From Burkholderia gladioli (GTDB lineage: Bacteria > Pseudomonadota > Gammaproteobacteria > Burkholderiales > Burkholderiaceae): a DNA stretch of 64,000 nucleotides. Below the pieces are notes generated by a model. It did not search any database and was not told the DNA's origin. It saw only the letters and a program-made list of their open reading frames with translations. This document shows, in pieces, positions 26,959-38,824 of the stretch (positions are counted from its first letter, which is position 1; every line of letters starts with the position of its first letter). A program made the translations under genes and the position numbers. The stretch lies in contig NZ_CP009323.1 of assembly GCF_000959725.1 (NCBI RefSeq), positions 1,426,001-1,490,000 of the forward strand, read 5' to 3'.

Positions 26959-28385
26959 CGTTTCTGAAAGCGCGCGTAGAAGAATCCGTCGTGGTCGGCC
27001 TGCCGCGCGGCCTCGTCGTGACCGGCATCGCCAGGCAGCCGACTCGCGGCGGCCCGCGGCAGCAGTTGCCCGGGCGCGTCCAATCGTACCGCATCTTGAA
27101 CCGCGTCTTCAAACCAGCGCGCCTGTTGCTCGCCTTCCTCGGGGAAGATCGAGCAGGTCACGTAGAGCAATTCGCCGCCCGGCTTCAGCAGCGGCCACAG
27201 CGCCAGCAGGATGCGGCGCTGCTCGGCTACCAGCGCCGCGATGTCGGCCTCGCGGCGCAGCCAGCGGATGTCGGGATGGCGCCGCACGATGCCCGAAGCC
27301 GAGCAGGGCACGTCGGCCAGGATCCGGTCGAAAGCGCGGCCGTCGTGCCAGGCTTCGGGTGCGCCGGCATCGCCCACGCGCACCTCGGCGGACAGCTTCA
27401 GGCGCGCCAGGTTCTCTCCGATGCGCTCGGCGCGCGTCGCGTCGCTCTCCAGTGCCACCACCTCGACATCGGCCAGTTCGAGCAAATGCCCGGTCTTGCC
27501 GCCCGGCGCCGCGCAGGCGTCGAGCACGCGCATTCCGTCGCGCGCGCCCAGCCACTCGGCGGCCAGTTGCGCGCCCGCGTCCTGCACCGAGACCACGCCG
27601 TCGGCGAAGCCGGGAATCCGGTCCACCGGCAGCGGCGAAGCCAGCCGCACCGCGTGGCGGCCGACCGCGTCGGCCTCGATGCCGTGTTCGCGCAGCGTGG
27701 CCAGATAGGCGTCGACATCGGTATGCCGCGCGTTCACGCGCAGCGTCAGCGGGCCGGGCCGCTCGGCGGCCGCGAGGATCGATTGCCAGTGTTCGGGCCA
27801 GGCGCGCTCGACCGCGTCGATCCACCAGCCGCGATAGTTCCAGCGCGCGCCGCGATCGGCCTGCCATTGCGCGGCGAACGTCTCGCGCTCGCGCAGGAAA
27901 CGGCGCAGCACCGCGTTGACGAGCCCCTTCGCGAAGGCGAACTCGCGCCGCGCGCCGACCGCCGTGACCGCCTGGTCGACCACCGTGAACGGCGTATAGG
28001 CCGCCTCGGCTTGCTCGTCGAGCAGCAGCGCCAGCGCGCAGGCCAGCAGCGCGCGCACGTGCTCGGGCGGGGCCTTGCTGACCAGCGCGCCGACCAGCCA
28101 TTCGGCGGTGCCGAGCCGGCGCATGGCACGGTAGGCGATGTCCTGGATCGCGCCGCGCGAGAGCGGCTGCGCGGCGGCCGGCTGGGCGGCCTGCACCGCC
28201 GCCAGCGCGGCGGGCAGCGCCGAGCCTTGCGAGACCGCCGTGATCGCGCGCGCGGCGCCGTCCAGCGCGTAGCCGAGCGAATCGGGCGGCAGGTGCAGCG
28301 CCGACAGGCGCGGCGCGGAAGGCCGCTGGCTGGACGGGCTGGGGCGTGACGAACGGGAAGGACGGGCGGAACGGGGCTGGGTCAT
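26955..28385 (-). CDS. rsmB: 16S rRNA m5C967 methyltransferase RsmB
   Basis: A 476-residue protein from the ATG at 28385 (MTQPRSARP). An N-terminal Ser/Pro/Arg-rich tail precedes the NusB-like RNA-binding domain (about 60-190), followed by the Rossmann methyltransferase (from about 240) with the SAM motif DACAAPGGKTGHLLEL, Cys361 in DVPCSASG and the catalytic Cys411 in VTCSIFPEE. It methylates C967 of 16S rRNA. The longer N-terminal tail is typical of Burkholderia. First gene of rsmB-DUF4390-ntrY-ntrX. Confidence 0.93.
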   Translation of the reverse strand: MTQPRSARPSRSSRPSPSSQRPSAPRLSALHLPPDSLGYALDGAARAITAVSQGSALPAALAAVQAAQPAAAQPLSRGAIQDIAYRAMRRLGTAEWLVGALVSKAPPEHVRALLACALALLLDEQAEAAYTPFTVVDQAVTAVGARREFAFAKGLVNAVLRRFLRERETFAAQWQADRGARWNYRGWWIDAVERAWPEHWQSILAAAERPGPLTLRVNARHTDVDAYLATLREHGIEADAVGRHAVRLASPLPVDRIPGFADGVVSVQDAGAQLAAEWLGARDGMRVLDACAAPGGKTGHLLELADVEVVALESDATRAERIGENLARLKLSAEVRVGDAGAPEAWHDGRAFDRILADVPCSASGIVRRHPDIRWLRREADIAALVAEQRRILLALWPLLKPGGELLYVTCSIFPEEGEQQARWFEDAVQDAVRLDAPGQLLPRAAASRLPGDAGHDEAARQADHDGFFYARFQKR

Positions 28386-28550
28386 CGGATACGGGAGCTG
28401 GCGGGCCGGCTTGGCGCGGGCCGCGCTCCGGACGAGCACGGCATCAAACGACGCATTGTAGCGCGCCGCCCGCGCGCTCCCGCCAGGGGATGCGTCTCGT
28501 GCCACCCGCCACGCGTCGGCCAGCCGGCGCGCGGCCGGCTCCCGGGGCGA

Positions 28551-29321
28551 TCAGTAGCGGTAGGTCACCGCGCTCATGCCGAACCAACTGTTCTTGCTCT
28601 GCACGATCGGGCTGTTGCTCGAGGAGCCGAACAGGCGCGTGAGGCCGCCGGTGGTGGTGATCGACCAGCGCTGCGAGAGCGAGTGGGTCCAGGCCGCCGA
28701 GACGGTCGCGCGATCGAAACCGCCCTTGGTCGAGTAGGCCGCGAAGCGGCTGCTCGCCGCCTGCGCGGCACTGACGCCGAAGAAGGTCTGGTTGTAGCGG
28801 CCGCTGCCGGCGTGCAGGCTGCTGGTCACGCTGACGCTGTCGGCCGCGGTCTGGAACACCGGCACCTCGAGGTCGAGATGGCCGCTCACGCCGCGCGTGG
28901 TGTGGGTGAGCGGCTGGTCGAGCGTGACGCTCACGGTGGACACGCCGAACACGCGCGCGCCGGCCTTCAGCGACAGCAGCAGCGAACCGGGGATATTGCC
29001 CATGCCCTTGAGGTAGTCGGAGCCGTTGCGGTCGAAGCGGTTCTCGTCGGCGCGGCCGTCGTCGTAGGAGAGCGCCGCGGAGACGAACAGGCCATTCGAG
29101 AAATCGCGGCGGTAGCCGGCGCCGTCCATGCCGAGGAAGAAGCCGTTGTCGAAGCGGGCCGAGATCATCGGTGCAAGGATGGGCCGGTAGTCGCGGCTGC
29201 CCAGGTAGCGCGAGCTCACGCCGCCGCCCAGCGAGAACAGGTAGACGTTTTCCGCGTGGGCGGCGGAGAAGCAGGCGAGGCCCAGCAAGGGCAGGCAGCG
29301 ATGGAGCAGACGTAGGCGCAC
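28551..29321 (-). CDS. MipA/OmpV family outer-membrane protein
   Basis: A 256-residue protein with a signal peptide (LLGLACFSAAHA) and the MipA/OmpV beta-barrel pattern: SLGGGVSSRYLGSRDYRP, GMGNIPGSLL, alternating beta strands and a C-terminal YRY ending in an aromatic residue as required for barrel insertion. MipA was described as a scaffold between MltA and PBP1B; OmpV relatives are porin-like. GTG start (GTGCGCCT). A close paralogue is encoded at 62890-63687. The gene stands alone. Molecular role uncertain. Confidence 0.85.
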   Translation of the reverse strand: MRLRLLHRCLPLLGLACFSAAHAENVYLFSLGGGVSSRYLGSRDYRPILAPMISARFDNGFFLGMDGAGYRRDFSNGLFVSAALSYDDGRADENRFDRNGSDYLKGMGNIPGSLLLSLKAGARVFGVSTVSVTLDQPLTHTTRGVSGHLDLEVPVFQTAADSVSVTSSLHAGSGRYNQTFFGVSAAQAASSRFAAYSTKGGFDRATVSAAWTHSLSQRWSITTTGGLTRLFGSSSNSPIVQSKNSWFGMSAVTYRY

Positions 29322-29601
29322 GGCGGGGTTCCCCGATTGGTGAAGAAGCCGCCGCAGTCTAGGGAGCGTGGCGATGCGCGTCTGTCTCGAAATAATGCGG
29401 ATTTGTGTGGGACTGTGGGGAAGTGTCGGGATGTGTCGCGTGGCTGAGAGAAGCGGGCGCGGGCAAGCCGGCCAGGCAGCGCAACGCAGGCGTCATGCCT
29501 CGGCGTGGCTTGAGGATCGGGTGAATAAGGCGATGCCATGACGATGGCCGCCGTCACGCAAAATCCGCGAGCATAAAAAACGGGGCTGTCAGCCCCGTGT
29601 C
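29322..29601. other. Intergenic region between mipA-like gene and relE-like toxin
   Basis: This 280-base stretch carries the promoter side of the MipA-like gene and the terminator of the toxin-antitoxin operon (29575-29597). I see no gene in it. The part near the MipA-like gene has several ATGTG/GTGTG-type direct repeats but no clear hexamer pair. Confidence 0.5.
29575..29597 (-). terminator. Terminator of the toxin-antitoxin operon
   Basis: On the minus strand CGGGGCT-GAC-AGCCCCG is followed by TTTTTT. It begins a few bases after the toxin stop and ends the operon cleanly. Confidence 0.85.
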
Positions 29602-29928
29602 CTATCGGTCCTGCCGAGTGTCCCACACGCGGAGGATCGCGATACCGGTCGGAATCGGTTCGTAGGCCGGGACGATTTCGTAGTGAATCTCGTAATCGCC
29701 GTGCAAACAAACGTCCTTGTGGATCTCGCGCGCCGGAGGACCTTCCCATCCGTCGAGTTCCTCGCCGATGCGGTGACGCAACGCGACGCCGAGCGATTTT
29801 CCTTCGGCGGTGAGCGCCTTCACAATCTCCCGTGCTTTCAGTACTCCATTGATCTTTTTCTCGAACTCGAAGATCGCGAGCATGTCGGACGCCGCCTTGC
29901 TCGTGAAAACGACGGGAACTTGCCTCAC
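29602..29928 (-). CDS. RelE/ParE-superfamily toxin of a type II toxin-antitoxin pair
   Basis: About 108 residues from a GTG start whose last two bases overlap the antitoxin stop (GTGA). The fold pattern is RelE/ParE-like: VVFTSKAASDMLAIFEFEKK, then LRHRIGEELDGWEG, and an end motif IHYEIVPAYEPIPTGIAILRVWDTRQDR close to the R-V-x-H-x-R-Q of this superfamily, here with Trp-Asp in place of the usual His position. It would be an mRNA interferase or gyrase poison; which cannot be told. Base composition is somewhat less GC-rich than the neighbours, consistent with acquisition. Confidence 0.8.
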   Translation of the reverse strand: MRQVPVVFTSKAASDMLAIFEFEKKINGVLKAREIVKALTAEGKSLGVALRHRIGEELDGWEGPPAREIHKDVCLHGDYEIHYEIVPAYEPIPTGIAILRVWDTRQDR

Positions 29929-30200
29929 TCGCCAACCTTCGGCAGCGGTAGTTCGTGGTCGGTCCCGAGCGAATCCGCCCAGCGCTCCATCGCCTCCATC
30001 GACACCAATCTCGCCGCGTCGACGTCGTCCAACCCTTCCTGGATCATGGCGCGTTCGCGTTCCGCACGGGCGAGGTAGGCAACCACCGCCTTGCGGACGA
30101 TCCATTGCTTCGAGCGGTCCAGCCGTGCCGCCATGGCGTCCATCCGCTCCACGAGGTTGACGGGCAATTGTGCCGTTACCGTTTTCAACGCTTCAGCCAT
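29925..30200 (-). CDS. Ribbon-helix-helix antitoxin
   Basis: A 91-residue protein with an N-terminal RHH/CopG domain (VTAQLPVNLVERMDAMAARLDRSKQWIVRKAVVAYLAR) that should bind the operator, and a C-terminal acidic tail (EGLDDVDAARLVSMEAMERWADSLG) that should neutralise the toxin. Upstream of and overlapping the toxin gene. Autoregulation through the palindrome at 30234-30250 is likely. Confidence 0.85.
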   Translation of the reverse strand: MAEALKTVTAQLPVNLVERMDAMAARLDRSKQWIVRKAVVAYLARAERERAMIQEGLDDVDAARLVSMEAMERWADSLGTDHELPLPKVGE

Positions 30201-30233
30201 GCCGGGCCTCCGTCATCTGCGTTTCCGAAGGCC

Positions 30234-30250
30234 CTATTGTAAAACAATAG
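30234..30250. promoter_or_regulatory. Operator palindrome of the RHH/RelE-like operon
   Basis: CTATTGT, three A's and the exact complement ACAATAG form a 7-bp inverted repeat 34 bases before the antitoxin start. On the minus strand it includes TACAAT, a good -10 box, so binding of the antitoxin dimer would block transcription. The following 245 bases up to the htpX stop contain no gene that I can support, only a loose hairpin with arms CCCGCCTA and TAGGCGGG (about 30401-30436). Confidence 0.55.
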
Positions 30251-30495
30251 ACACCCTCGAGAGGCCCAATTGATTGCTGCTCGAACGGCAGCGCGTGGAT
30301 CGGCGATGGTTTTTGTCGTTGACCGAAATCCTGCTTTCGACGCATTGCGCGCCGAGGTCTGTTCCTGCATCGATCGTTTGACCGTCGCTGATCCCTAGCC
30401 CCGCCTACCGTTCGCGCGTCTTGAGCGATAGGCGGGATCGATATCCCGCAGTCATGGCGACGATCAGGATACCGACGGCATCCCGACCTCGAAAA

Positions 30496-31353
30496 TCACT
30501 CGAAGCGCCCCGTGCGCGCCATCTCCATCAGGCGCGCGATGCGCTCCTCGGTGGCCGGGTGAGTGCTGAACAGGTTCTGCAGCCCACCACCCGCCAGCGG
30601 ATTCATGATCATCATCTGCGCGGTGGCCGGGTGCGCCTCGGCCGTCGCGAAGGGGATGCCGGCGGCATAGCGATGGATCTTGTCGAGCGCGGTGGCGAGC
30701 GCCTGCGGATCGCCCGAGATCTGCGCGCCGCCGCGGTCGGCCTCGAATTCGCGGGCGCGCGAGATCGCCATCTGGATCAGCGCGCCGGCGATCGGCGCGA
30801 GCAGCGCCACCGCGATGCCGGCGATCGGGTTGCTCGGGCGGCCGTTCTCGTCGCGCCCGCCGAAGAACATCGCGAAGTTCGCGAGCGCCGAGATCGCGCC
30901 GGCCATGGTGGCCGAGATGGTCGAGATCAGGATGTCGCGATGCTTGACGTGGGCCAGCTCGTGCGCCATTACCCCGCGCATCTCGCGCTCGGACAGCACG
31001 CGCAGGATGCCGGTGGTGGCAGCCACCGCCGCATGCTCGGGGTCGCGCCCGGTGGCGAACGCGTTCGGCGCGGCCTCGTCGATCAGGTAGACGCGCGGCA
31101 TCGGCAGGTTCGCGCGCGTGGCCAGCTCGCGCACCATGCGATAGAACTGCGGCGCGGTGCTCTCGTCGACTTCCTGCGCGTTGTACATGCGCAGCACCAT
31201 CTTGTCCGAGTACCAGTACGAGAAGAAATTCATGGCGAGCGCGAACAGCAGCGCGATCATCATGCCGCGCGAGCCGCCGATCATCCCGCCGATCACGATG
31301 AACAGGGCCGTGATCGCGGCCATCAGCATCGCCGTCTTGACCCAATTGAACAT
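30496..31353 (-). CDS. htpX: Membrane metalloprotease HtpX
   Basis: A 285-residue M48B protease of the inner membrane that degrades damaged membrane proteins together with FtsH. Two N-terminal membrane helices (about 7-50), the zinc site H131-E-L-A-H135, further hydrophobic helices near 150-200 ([22 protein letters not shown]), and the third ligand Glu in REFEADRGG. The start [10 protein letters not shown] is the family N-terminus. It follows lysE on the same strand after 153 bases. Heat-shock or Cpx-like control is known in other species but no such site is evident here. Confidence 0.95.
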   Translation of the reverse strand: MFNWVKTAMLMAAITALFIVIGGMIGGSRGMMIALLFALAMNFFSYWYSDKMVLRMYNAQEVDESTAPQFYRMVRELATRANLPMPRVYLIDEAAPNAFATGRDPEHAAVAATTGILRVLSEREMRGVMAHELAHVKHRDILISTISATMAGAISALANFAMFFGGRDENGRPSNPIAGIAVALLAPIAGALIQMAISRAREFEADRGGAQISGDPQALATALDKIHRYAAGIPFATAEAHPATAQMMIMNPLAGGGLQNLFSTHPATEERIARLMEMARTGRFE

Positions 31354-31506
31354 AGTCCACTCCTTGAGACCGTAACCACACTCGGCGGCATCCCAGTCGT
31401 GCCGACAAGCGATTGTAAGCGAATCGTTAGATAAGGGCGTGTCGGAAAAATTCAATATCTCGAAATGACGAAACGCGTGAGTGACAGAACGCGTATCGAC
31501 ACCGCC

Positions 31507-32154
31507 TCAGCGCTGGGTCGCCGCGGCCAGCCGCAGGCCGAGGCCGACGAAGGCGCTGCCGACCAGGCGGTCGAGCCAGGTCTTCAGCGCGCCGTTGCCG
31601 GCGAAGCGCCGCGTGACGGTGCCGGCCACCCAGGCCACCACCAGGCTCCAGATCAGGCCCTGCAACACGAACACGCCGCCCAGCGCGAGGAACGCGAGGG
31701 TCTTGTGCGCGCTGTCGGCCGCCACGAATTGCGGGAAGAACGAGATGAAGAACAGCACCACCTTCGGGTTCAGCACGTTGGTGGTGACGCCCTGCACGAA
31801 CAGCTGGCGCAGGGGGCGCGCCGGACCGGCGGCAGCCGGTGCTTCGGAAGACGCCGGCGTCGCGGCGGGCCGCGACAGCACCAGCTTCACGCCGAGGTAG
31901 ATCAGGTAGGCGGCGCCGGCGTACTTGACGGCCGTGAAGGCCAGCGGCGAGGCGGCGATCAGCGCGGTCAGGCCGAACGCGCAGGCCAGCGTGTGGACGC
32001 CGCAGCCGGCCGCGATCCCGAACGCCGAGACGATGCCGGCGCTGCGGCCCTGCGCGACGCTGCGGCCGACGATATAGGCGGTGTCGGGGCCGGGCGTGAT
32101 GTTCAGCAGGAACACGGCCAGCACGAAGAAACCGAAATGGGTGATGCCAAGCAT
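31507..32154 (-). CDS. LysE/RhtB family amino-acid exporter
   Basis: A 215-residue inner-membrane protein with five to six hydrophobic helices and the LysE family pattern near the N-terminus (NITPGPDTAYIVGRSVAQGR), which contains the conserved N-x-x-P-G-P-D. These proteins export amino acids such as homoserine, threonine, lysine or leucine. It lies 195 bases past fmt on the same strand. The transported substrate cannot be assigned. Confidence 0.88.
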   Translation of the reverse strand: MLGITHFGFFVLAVFLLNITPGPDTAYIVGRSVAQGRSAGIVSAFGIAAGCGVHTLACAFGLTALIAASPLAFTAVKYAGAAYLIYLGVKLVLSRPAATPASSEAPAAAGPARPLRQLFVQGVTTNVLNPKVVLFFISFFPQFVAADSAHKTLAFLALGGVFVLQGLIWSLVVAWVAGTVTRRFAGNGALKTWLDRLVGSAFVGLGLRLAAATQR

Positions 32155-32349
32155 GGGGGACCTTCGAAACCGCGGCGGGGACAGCAGGCATTCTACGCGT
32201 CTCGCCGCGCGGGCGGCAGCGTTCGGGGGGCGCCCTCGGCTGCGGGATTCATGGCGCTCGCGACGCCGCGCGGCGAGGCGGCACCGGAGCGGATCGCACG
32301 CCGCCCGAAGCGCCGCGCGATCGCCGCCGGCTTCGGCCCCGCCCGCCGC

Positions 32350-33333
32350 TCAGGCCGGCTCGGGCAAGGCGAAACGCTGGCCGGCCGCGAGCGGCGCGCC
32401 GGCCAGGAACTCGCGCGCGGGCAGCCGCTTGCCGCCCGGTTTCTGCAACTGCGTGACGCGCAGCGTACCGCTGCCGCAGGCGATCAGCACGCCCTCGGCG
32501 CCAGCTTCGACGATGGTGCCGGGCTCGGCCGCGCCGCGCGCGGCCACCGCCTCGGCGGCCCACAGCTTCAGCACGCTGCCGTCGAGCATGCCCGCGCCGC
32601 CCGGGAACGGATCGAAGGCGCGGATGCGCCGCGCCAGCACCTCGGCCGGCTCGCGCCAGTCGAGCGCGGCCTCGTGCTTGCCGATCTTCTCGGCATAGGT
32701 GATGCCCTCGGCCGGCTGCGGCGTGGCGTCGAGCTTGCCCTCGCGCTCGAGCTTCACCAGCGCCTCGACGATCAGCTGCGAGCCGAGCGTCGCGAGCTTG
32801 TCGTGCAGCGACGCGGTGGTGTCATCCCCGGCGATCGCCACGCGCGCCTCCGAGATCATCGCGCCGGTATCGAGCCCCGCATCCATCTGCATCAGCGTGA
32901 CGCCGGTCTCCGCGTCGCCGGCCTCGATCGAGCGGTGGATCGGCGCGGCACCGCGCCAGCGCGGCAGCAGCGAGGCATGGATGTTGATGCAGCCGTGGCG
33001 CGGGATGTCGAGCACTTCCTGCGGCAGCAGCAGCCCGTAGGCGGCCACCACCATCACGTCGTGCGGCGTGGCGTTCAGCGTGTCGAGCGCGGTGGCCGCC
33101 TCGGCCGGGAACTTGCCGTTGCGGCGCAGCGAGGGCGGCTGCGCGACCGGCAGGCCGTGTTCGAGCGCGTATTGCTTGACCGCGCTGGCCTGCAGCTTCA
33201 TGCCGCGCCCGGCGGGTCGGTCGGGCTGGGTCAGCACCAGCGGCACCGGGAAGCCGGCCTGATGGATCGCGGCCAGCGCGGCCGCGGCGAATTCCGGCGT
33301 GCCGGCGAAGATGACGCGCAACGAATGGCTCAT
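32350..33333 (-). CDS. fmt: Methionyl-tRNA formyltransferase
   Basis: A 327-residue enzyme that formylates initiator Met-tRNA with 10-formyl-THF. N-terminal Rossmann domain with [11 protein letters not shown], the folate site [16 protein letters not shown] (Asn and His of the catalytic trio), Asp in [10 protein letters not shown], and the C-terminal OB-like domain to the end. Starts at ATG 33333 with GGAG-like purines upstream. Immediately downstream of def (23-base gap), the usual pairing since deformylase removes the formyl group that Fmt adds. Confidence 0.96.
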   Translation of the reverse strand: MSHSLRVIFAGTPEFAAAALAAIHQAGFPVPLVLTQPDRPAGRGMKLQASAVKQYALEHGLPVAQPPSLRRNGKFPAEAATALDTLNATPHDVMVVAAYGLLLPQEVLDIPRHGCINIHASLLPRWRGAAPIHRSIEAGDAETGVTLMQMDAGLDTGAMISEARVAIAGDDTTASLHDKLATLGSQLIVEALVKLEREGKLDATPQPAEGITYAEKIGKHEAALDWREPAEVLARRIRAFDPFPGGAGMLDGSVLKLWAAEAVAARGAAEPGTIVEAGAEGVLIACGSGTLRVTQLQKPGGKRLPAREFLAGAPLAAGQRFALPEPA

Positions 33334-33356
33334 GGAGGATCGGTCCGTCACGCGCG

Positions 33357-33860
33357 TCACATCGCGCGTTCGAGTTTCTTCATCTTGCTCTTGATGCGGT
33401 TCTGCTTGAGCGGCGAGAGGTACTGGACGAACACGCGGCCCATCAGGTGATCCATCTCGTGCTGGATGCAGACCGCCAGCAGCCCCTCGCACTCGAGCTC
33501 GAAGGGCTGGCCGTCGCGGCCCAGCGCGCGCACGCGCACGTGATCGGGCCGCTCGACCTCGTCGTAGACGCCCGGCACCGACAGGCAACCTTCCTCGTAG
33601 ACCTGCTTGCCGTCGCTGGACCAGACGATCTCGGGATTGATGAAGACCTGCAGCGCGTTCTTGTCCTCGGAGGTGTCGATCACGATCACGCGCTCGTGCA
33701 CGTCCACCTGGGTGGCGGCCAGGCCGATGCCGGGCGCGGCGTACATGGTCTCGGCCATGTCGTCGACCAGCTTGCGGATGCGATCGTCGACCACGTCGAC
33801 GGGCTTGGCCACCTTGTGCAGCCGTTTGTCGGGGTAATGCAGGATGTTCAGAAGCGCCAT
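33357..33860 (-). CDS. def: Peptide deformylase
   Basis: A 167-residue metalloenzyme that removes the formyl group from nascent chains. All three family motifs are present: GIGLAATQ (about 44-51), E-G-C92-L-S and Q-H134-E135-M-D-H138, where Cys92, His134 and His138 bind the metal. Divergent from dprA. First gene of def-fmt. No oddities. Confidence 0.97.
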   Translation of the reverse strand: MALLNILHYPDKRLHKVAKPVDVVDDRIRKLVDDMAETMYAAPGIGLAATQVDVHERVIVIDTSEDKNALQVFINPEIVWSSDGKQVYEEGCLSVPGVYDEVERPDHVRVRALGRDGQPFELECEGLLAVCIQHEMDHLMGRVFVQYLSPLKQNRIKSKMKKLERAM

Positions 33861-34036
33861 GATGTTTCGATTCGGAAAGCGGTTGGGGCGGGCGGACCGG
33901 CCATTCGGCCGACTGGCCGCGCCGTCGCGATAGCCGGAAGATGAGGCTGCAATCGCGCGATATCCAGCGCGCAGCCCAACGCGGCGGGCCGGTGCGCGCG
34001 ATCGTTCGTTTTATTTCGAATGGCGAAAATTCTAGC

Positions 34037-35461
34037 ATGGCGGCTTGCGCGTCGCAGGCCGTGGGCCGGGCGGGGCCGATGAGCGCGGCCGTGCCCGCGC
34101 GCGAGACGCTGCTTGCCTGGTTGCATCTGGCCTCGGTGCCGGGCCTGCCGGCCGCGGCCTGCGAGGCGCTGCTGCGCGCCTTCGATTCGATCGAGGCGCT
34201 GTTCGGCGCCGATCACGCGCGGCTCGCGGCGCTGGTTGGCCCGGCCGTCGCGCGTATCGTGCTGGGGCCGCGCGGCGCGGGCTGCGAGGCGGCCGCCGAT
34301 GCCGTGCTCGACTGGCTCGCCACGCCGCACGCCCGCCTGCTCACGCGCCACGATCCCGCCTACCCGCCGCGCATCGCGATGCTCTACGATCCGCCGCCGC
34401 TGCTATATGTAAGAGGCGATCCCGCCTGGCTGCAAGCGCGCGCGGTGGCGATGGTCGGCAGCCGGCTCGCCACGCCGCAGGGCCGCGCCGATGCCGCCTA
34501 TTTCGCGCGCCGCTTCGCCGACGCGGGGCTGGTGGTGGTGTCGGGGCTCGCGCGCGGCATCGACGCGGCCGCGCATCGCGGCGCGCTGGAGGGCGCGGCC
34601 GGCACCGTCGCGGTGGTCGGCACGGGGCTCGATCGCGTCTACCCTGCCGCGCATCGGCAACTCGCCCGGCAGATCGCGGCGCACGGCGCGCTGCTGTCCG
34701 AATGGCCGCTCGGCACGCCGGCGCGCGCGGCCAACTTCCCGCAGCGCAATCGCCTGATCGCGGCGCTCTGCGAGGGCGTGCTGGTGGTCGAGGCGGCGCC
34801 GCGCTCGGGCTCGCTGATCACCGCGCGCCTGGCCAACGAGCTGGGCCGCGACGTGTTCGCGATCCCCGGTTCGATCCATGCCCCGCTCTCGCGGGGCTGC
34901 CATGCCCTGATCCGCGATGGCGCGAAGCTGGTCGAGACGCCGGCCGACGTGCTGGTGGAGCTCGGCATCGCGGCGGTCGACGACGATGCGATGGCCCGCG
35001 AAGCCGAAGCGGCAGGCACTCGCTCCGCCGCGAAGCGCAGCCGCCATGCCGAAGCTCACGATTGCGCCACCCGCGATCCAGCCCATTCGCGAGACTGCCC
35101 GGATCTGGAAGGCACCGACGACGACGCATCGCCACGCCACTTCGACGGCGGCGCCGATCACCTCACGCCGGCCAGCGGTACCGCCCGGCAAGGCGCCCCC
35201 TTACCGCCCGAGGCGCTGGCGCTGCTCGACGCGCTCGGCCACGGCCCAGTGCCGGTCGATCTGCTGGCCGCGCGCGCCGGCATCGCCGCCGACGCGCTGC
35301 CGCACCTGCTGCTACGGCTGGAACTGGCCGGCCGCGTGGCGAGCCTGCCCGGCGACCGCTACCAGCGGCTCGACGCACCCGCCACGCCCCCCACGCATGC
35401 CGTGCTACATTCCGGCGATACGGCGCAACCCGCGCCACCGCCATCCAGCAAGGAACCGTGA
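34037..35461 (+). CDS. dprA: DNA-processing protein DprA
   Basis: About 474 residues; DprA loads RecA onto incoming single-stranded DNA in natural transformation. An N-terminal SAM-like helical domain is followed by the Rossmann domain with [47 protein letters not shown] and [20 protein letters not shown], and a C-terminal winged helix (about 400-455, with [18 protein letters not shown]). The ATG at 34037 or 34079 could be used. Between Rossmann and winged helix is a long low-complexity linker (roughly residues 320-390) rich in Ala, Asp, His and Ser that is not family-conserved. The stop overlaps the next gene by one base (TGATG). Confidence 0.93.
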   Translation: MAACASQAVGRAGPMSAAVPARETLLAWLHLASVPGLPAAACEALLRAFDSIEALFGADHARLAALVGPAVARIVLGPRGAGCEAAADAVLDWLATPHARLLTRHDPAYPPRIAMLYDPPPLLYVRGDPAWLQARAVAMVGSRLATPQGRADAAYFARRFADAGLVVVSGLARGIDAAAHRGALEGAAGTVAVVGTGLDRVYPAAHRQLARQIAAHGALLSEWPLGTPARAANFPQRNRLIAALCEGVLVVEAAPRSGSLITARLANELGRDVFAIPGSIHAPLSRGCHALIRDGAKLVETPADVLVELGIAAVDDDAMAREAEAAGTRSAAKRSRHAEAHDCATRDPAHSRDCPDLEGTDDDASPRHFDGGADHLTPASGTARQGAPLPPEALALLDALGHGPVPVDLLAARAGIAADALPHLLLRLELAGRVASLPGDRYQRLDAPATPPTHAVLHSGDTAQPAPPPSSKEP

Positions 35462-35841
35462 TGCCCGCGCTGAACCTCGACACCGACGCCGATCGGATCG
35501 CCGAGCGCCTCCGTGACCCCAACGCGCTGCTCGTCGCCTGCCTGTGCGCCGAATGGTGCGGCACCTGCCGCGACTACGACGACACCTTCGAGCGGCTCGC
35601 CGCCGCCCATCCCGAGGCCTGCTTCGTGTGGATCGACATCGAGACCCATGCCGACCGCCTCGACGATTTCGACGTCGAGAACTTCCCGACCATCCTGATC
35701 GAGGACGCCCACGCCGTGCGCTTCTTCGGCACCGTGCTGCCGCACGCGGGCATCGTCGAGCGGATGCTGAGCGATCTGAGCGCGATTCCCGGGGTGACCC
35801 ACGCGCCGAAACTGCGCAACCTGCTCGACGTTGCCGTCTGA
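35461..35841 (+). CDS. Thioredoxin-family protein
   Basis: A 126-residue cytoplasmic thioredoxin-fold protein with the redox motif W-C33-G-T-C36 and a cis-Pro in NFPTILI (the Pro about residue 77). No signal peptide. The ATG shares a base with the dprA stop, so it is co-translated with dprA. The role is likely disulfide reduction; the specific partner is unknown. It does not look like the main thioredoxin, which carries WCGPC. Confidence 0.88.
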   Translation: MPALNLDTDADRIAERLRDPNALLVACLCAEWCGTCRDYDDTFERLAAAHPEACFVWIDIETHADRLDDFDVENFPTILIEDAHAVRFFGTVLPHAGIVERMLSDLSAIPGVTHAPKLRNLLDVAV

Positions 35842-35968
35842 CCCCGAAGTCGATGCATCTGCACGCCGATCGCTCGCACCCCGCCGAGGCCCGCGCCACA
35901 CGGCGCTTCGGCAGGCTTGCCGACGCTTCGGCCCCCACTTATGATGGGCCGCTTTTTACACGAGCCGG

Positions 35969-35996
35969 GTGACGACCCGGCGCCGTGTGCTATAAA
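35969..35996 (+). promoter_or_regulatory. Candidate topB promoter
   Basis: GTGACG (35969-35974), a 16-base spacer and TATAAA (35991-35996) lie 56 bases before topB. The -35 box matches only four of six consensus bases; the hexamers flank a GCCGGGT/ACCCGGC hairpin. Confidence 0.35.
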
Positions 35997-36051
35997 GCCG
36001 ACGTAAAAGGGCCGTCAGACGGCCATCCGGTCTATCCAACCCACTCGAGTC

Positions 36052-38700
<2,649 letters not shown>

Positions 38701-38769
38701 CGAGGTAGCGCGGGGCGGCCCTTCGTGGGCTGCCCCGCGCCGTCCCGGGCGAAGCGATCCGCAAGACGC

Positions 38770-38806
38770 AAAAAGCGCGCTGTCCTCACGGACAGCGCGC
38801 TTTTTT
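38770..38806. terminator. Bidirectional terminator between topB and LysR gene
   Basis: AAAAAGCGCGCTGTCC, loop TCAC, GGACAGCGCGC then TTTTTT: a 14-bp-class stem with an A-run on one side and T-run on the other, so it works for both convergent genes. Confidence 0.9.
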
Positions 38807-38824
38807 GTGTTCGGCGCCTACGGC

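Noticed and set aside
30401..30436. Hairpin with arms CCCGCCTA and TAGGCGGG as an htpX terminator
   Set aside because: The loop is long and there is no U-run; it is mentioned only within the intergenic description.
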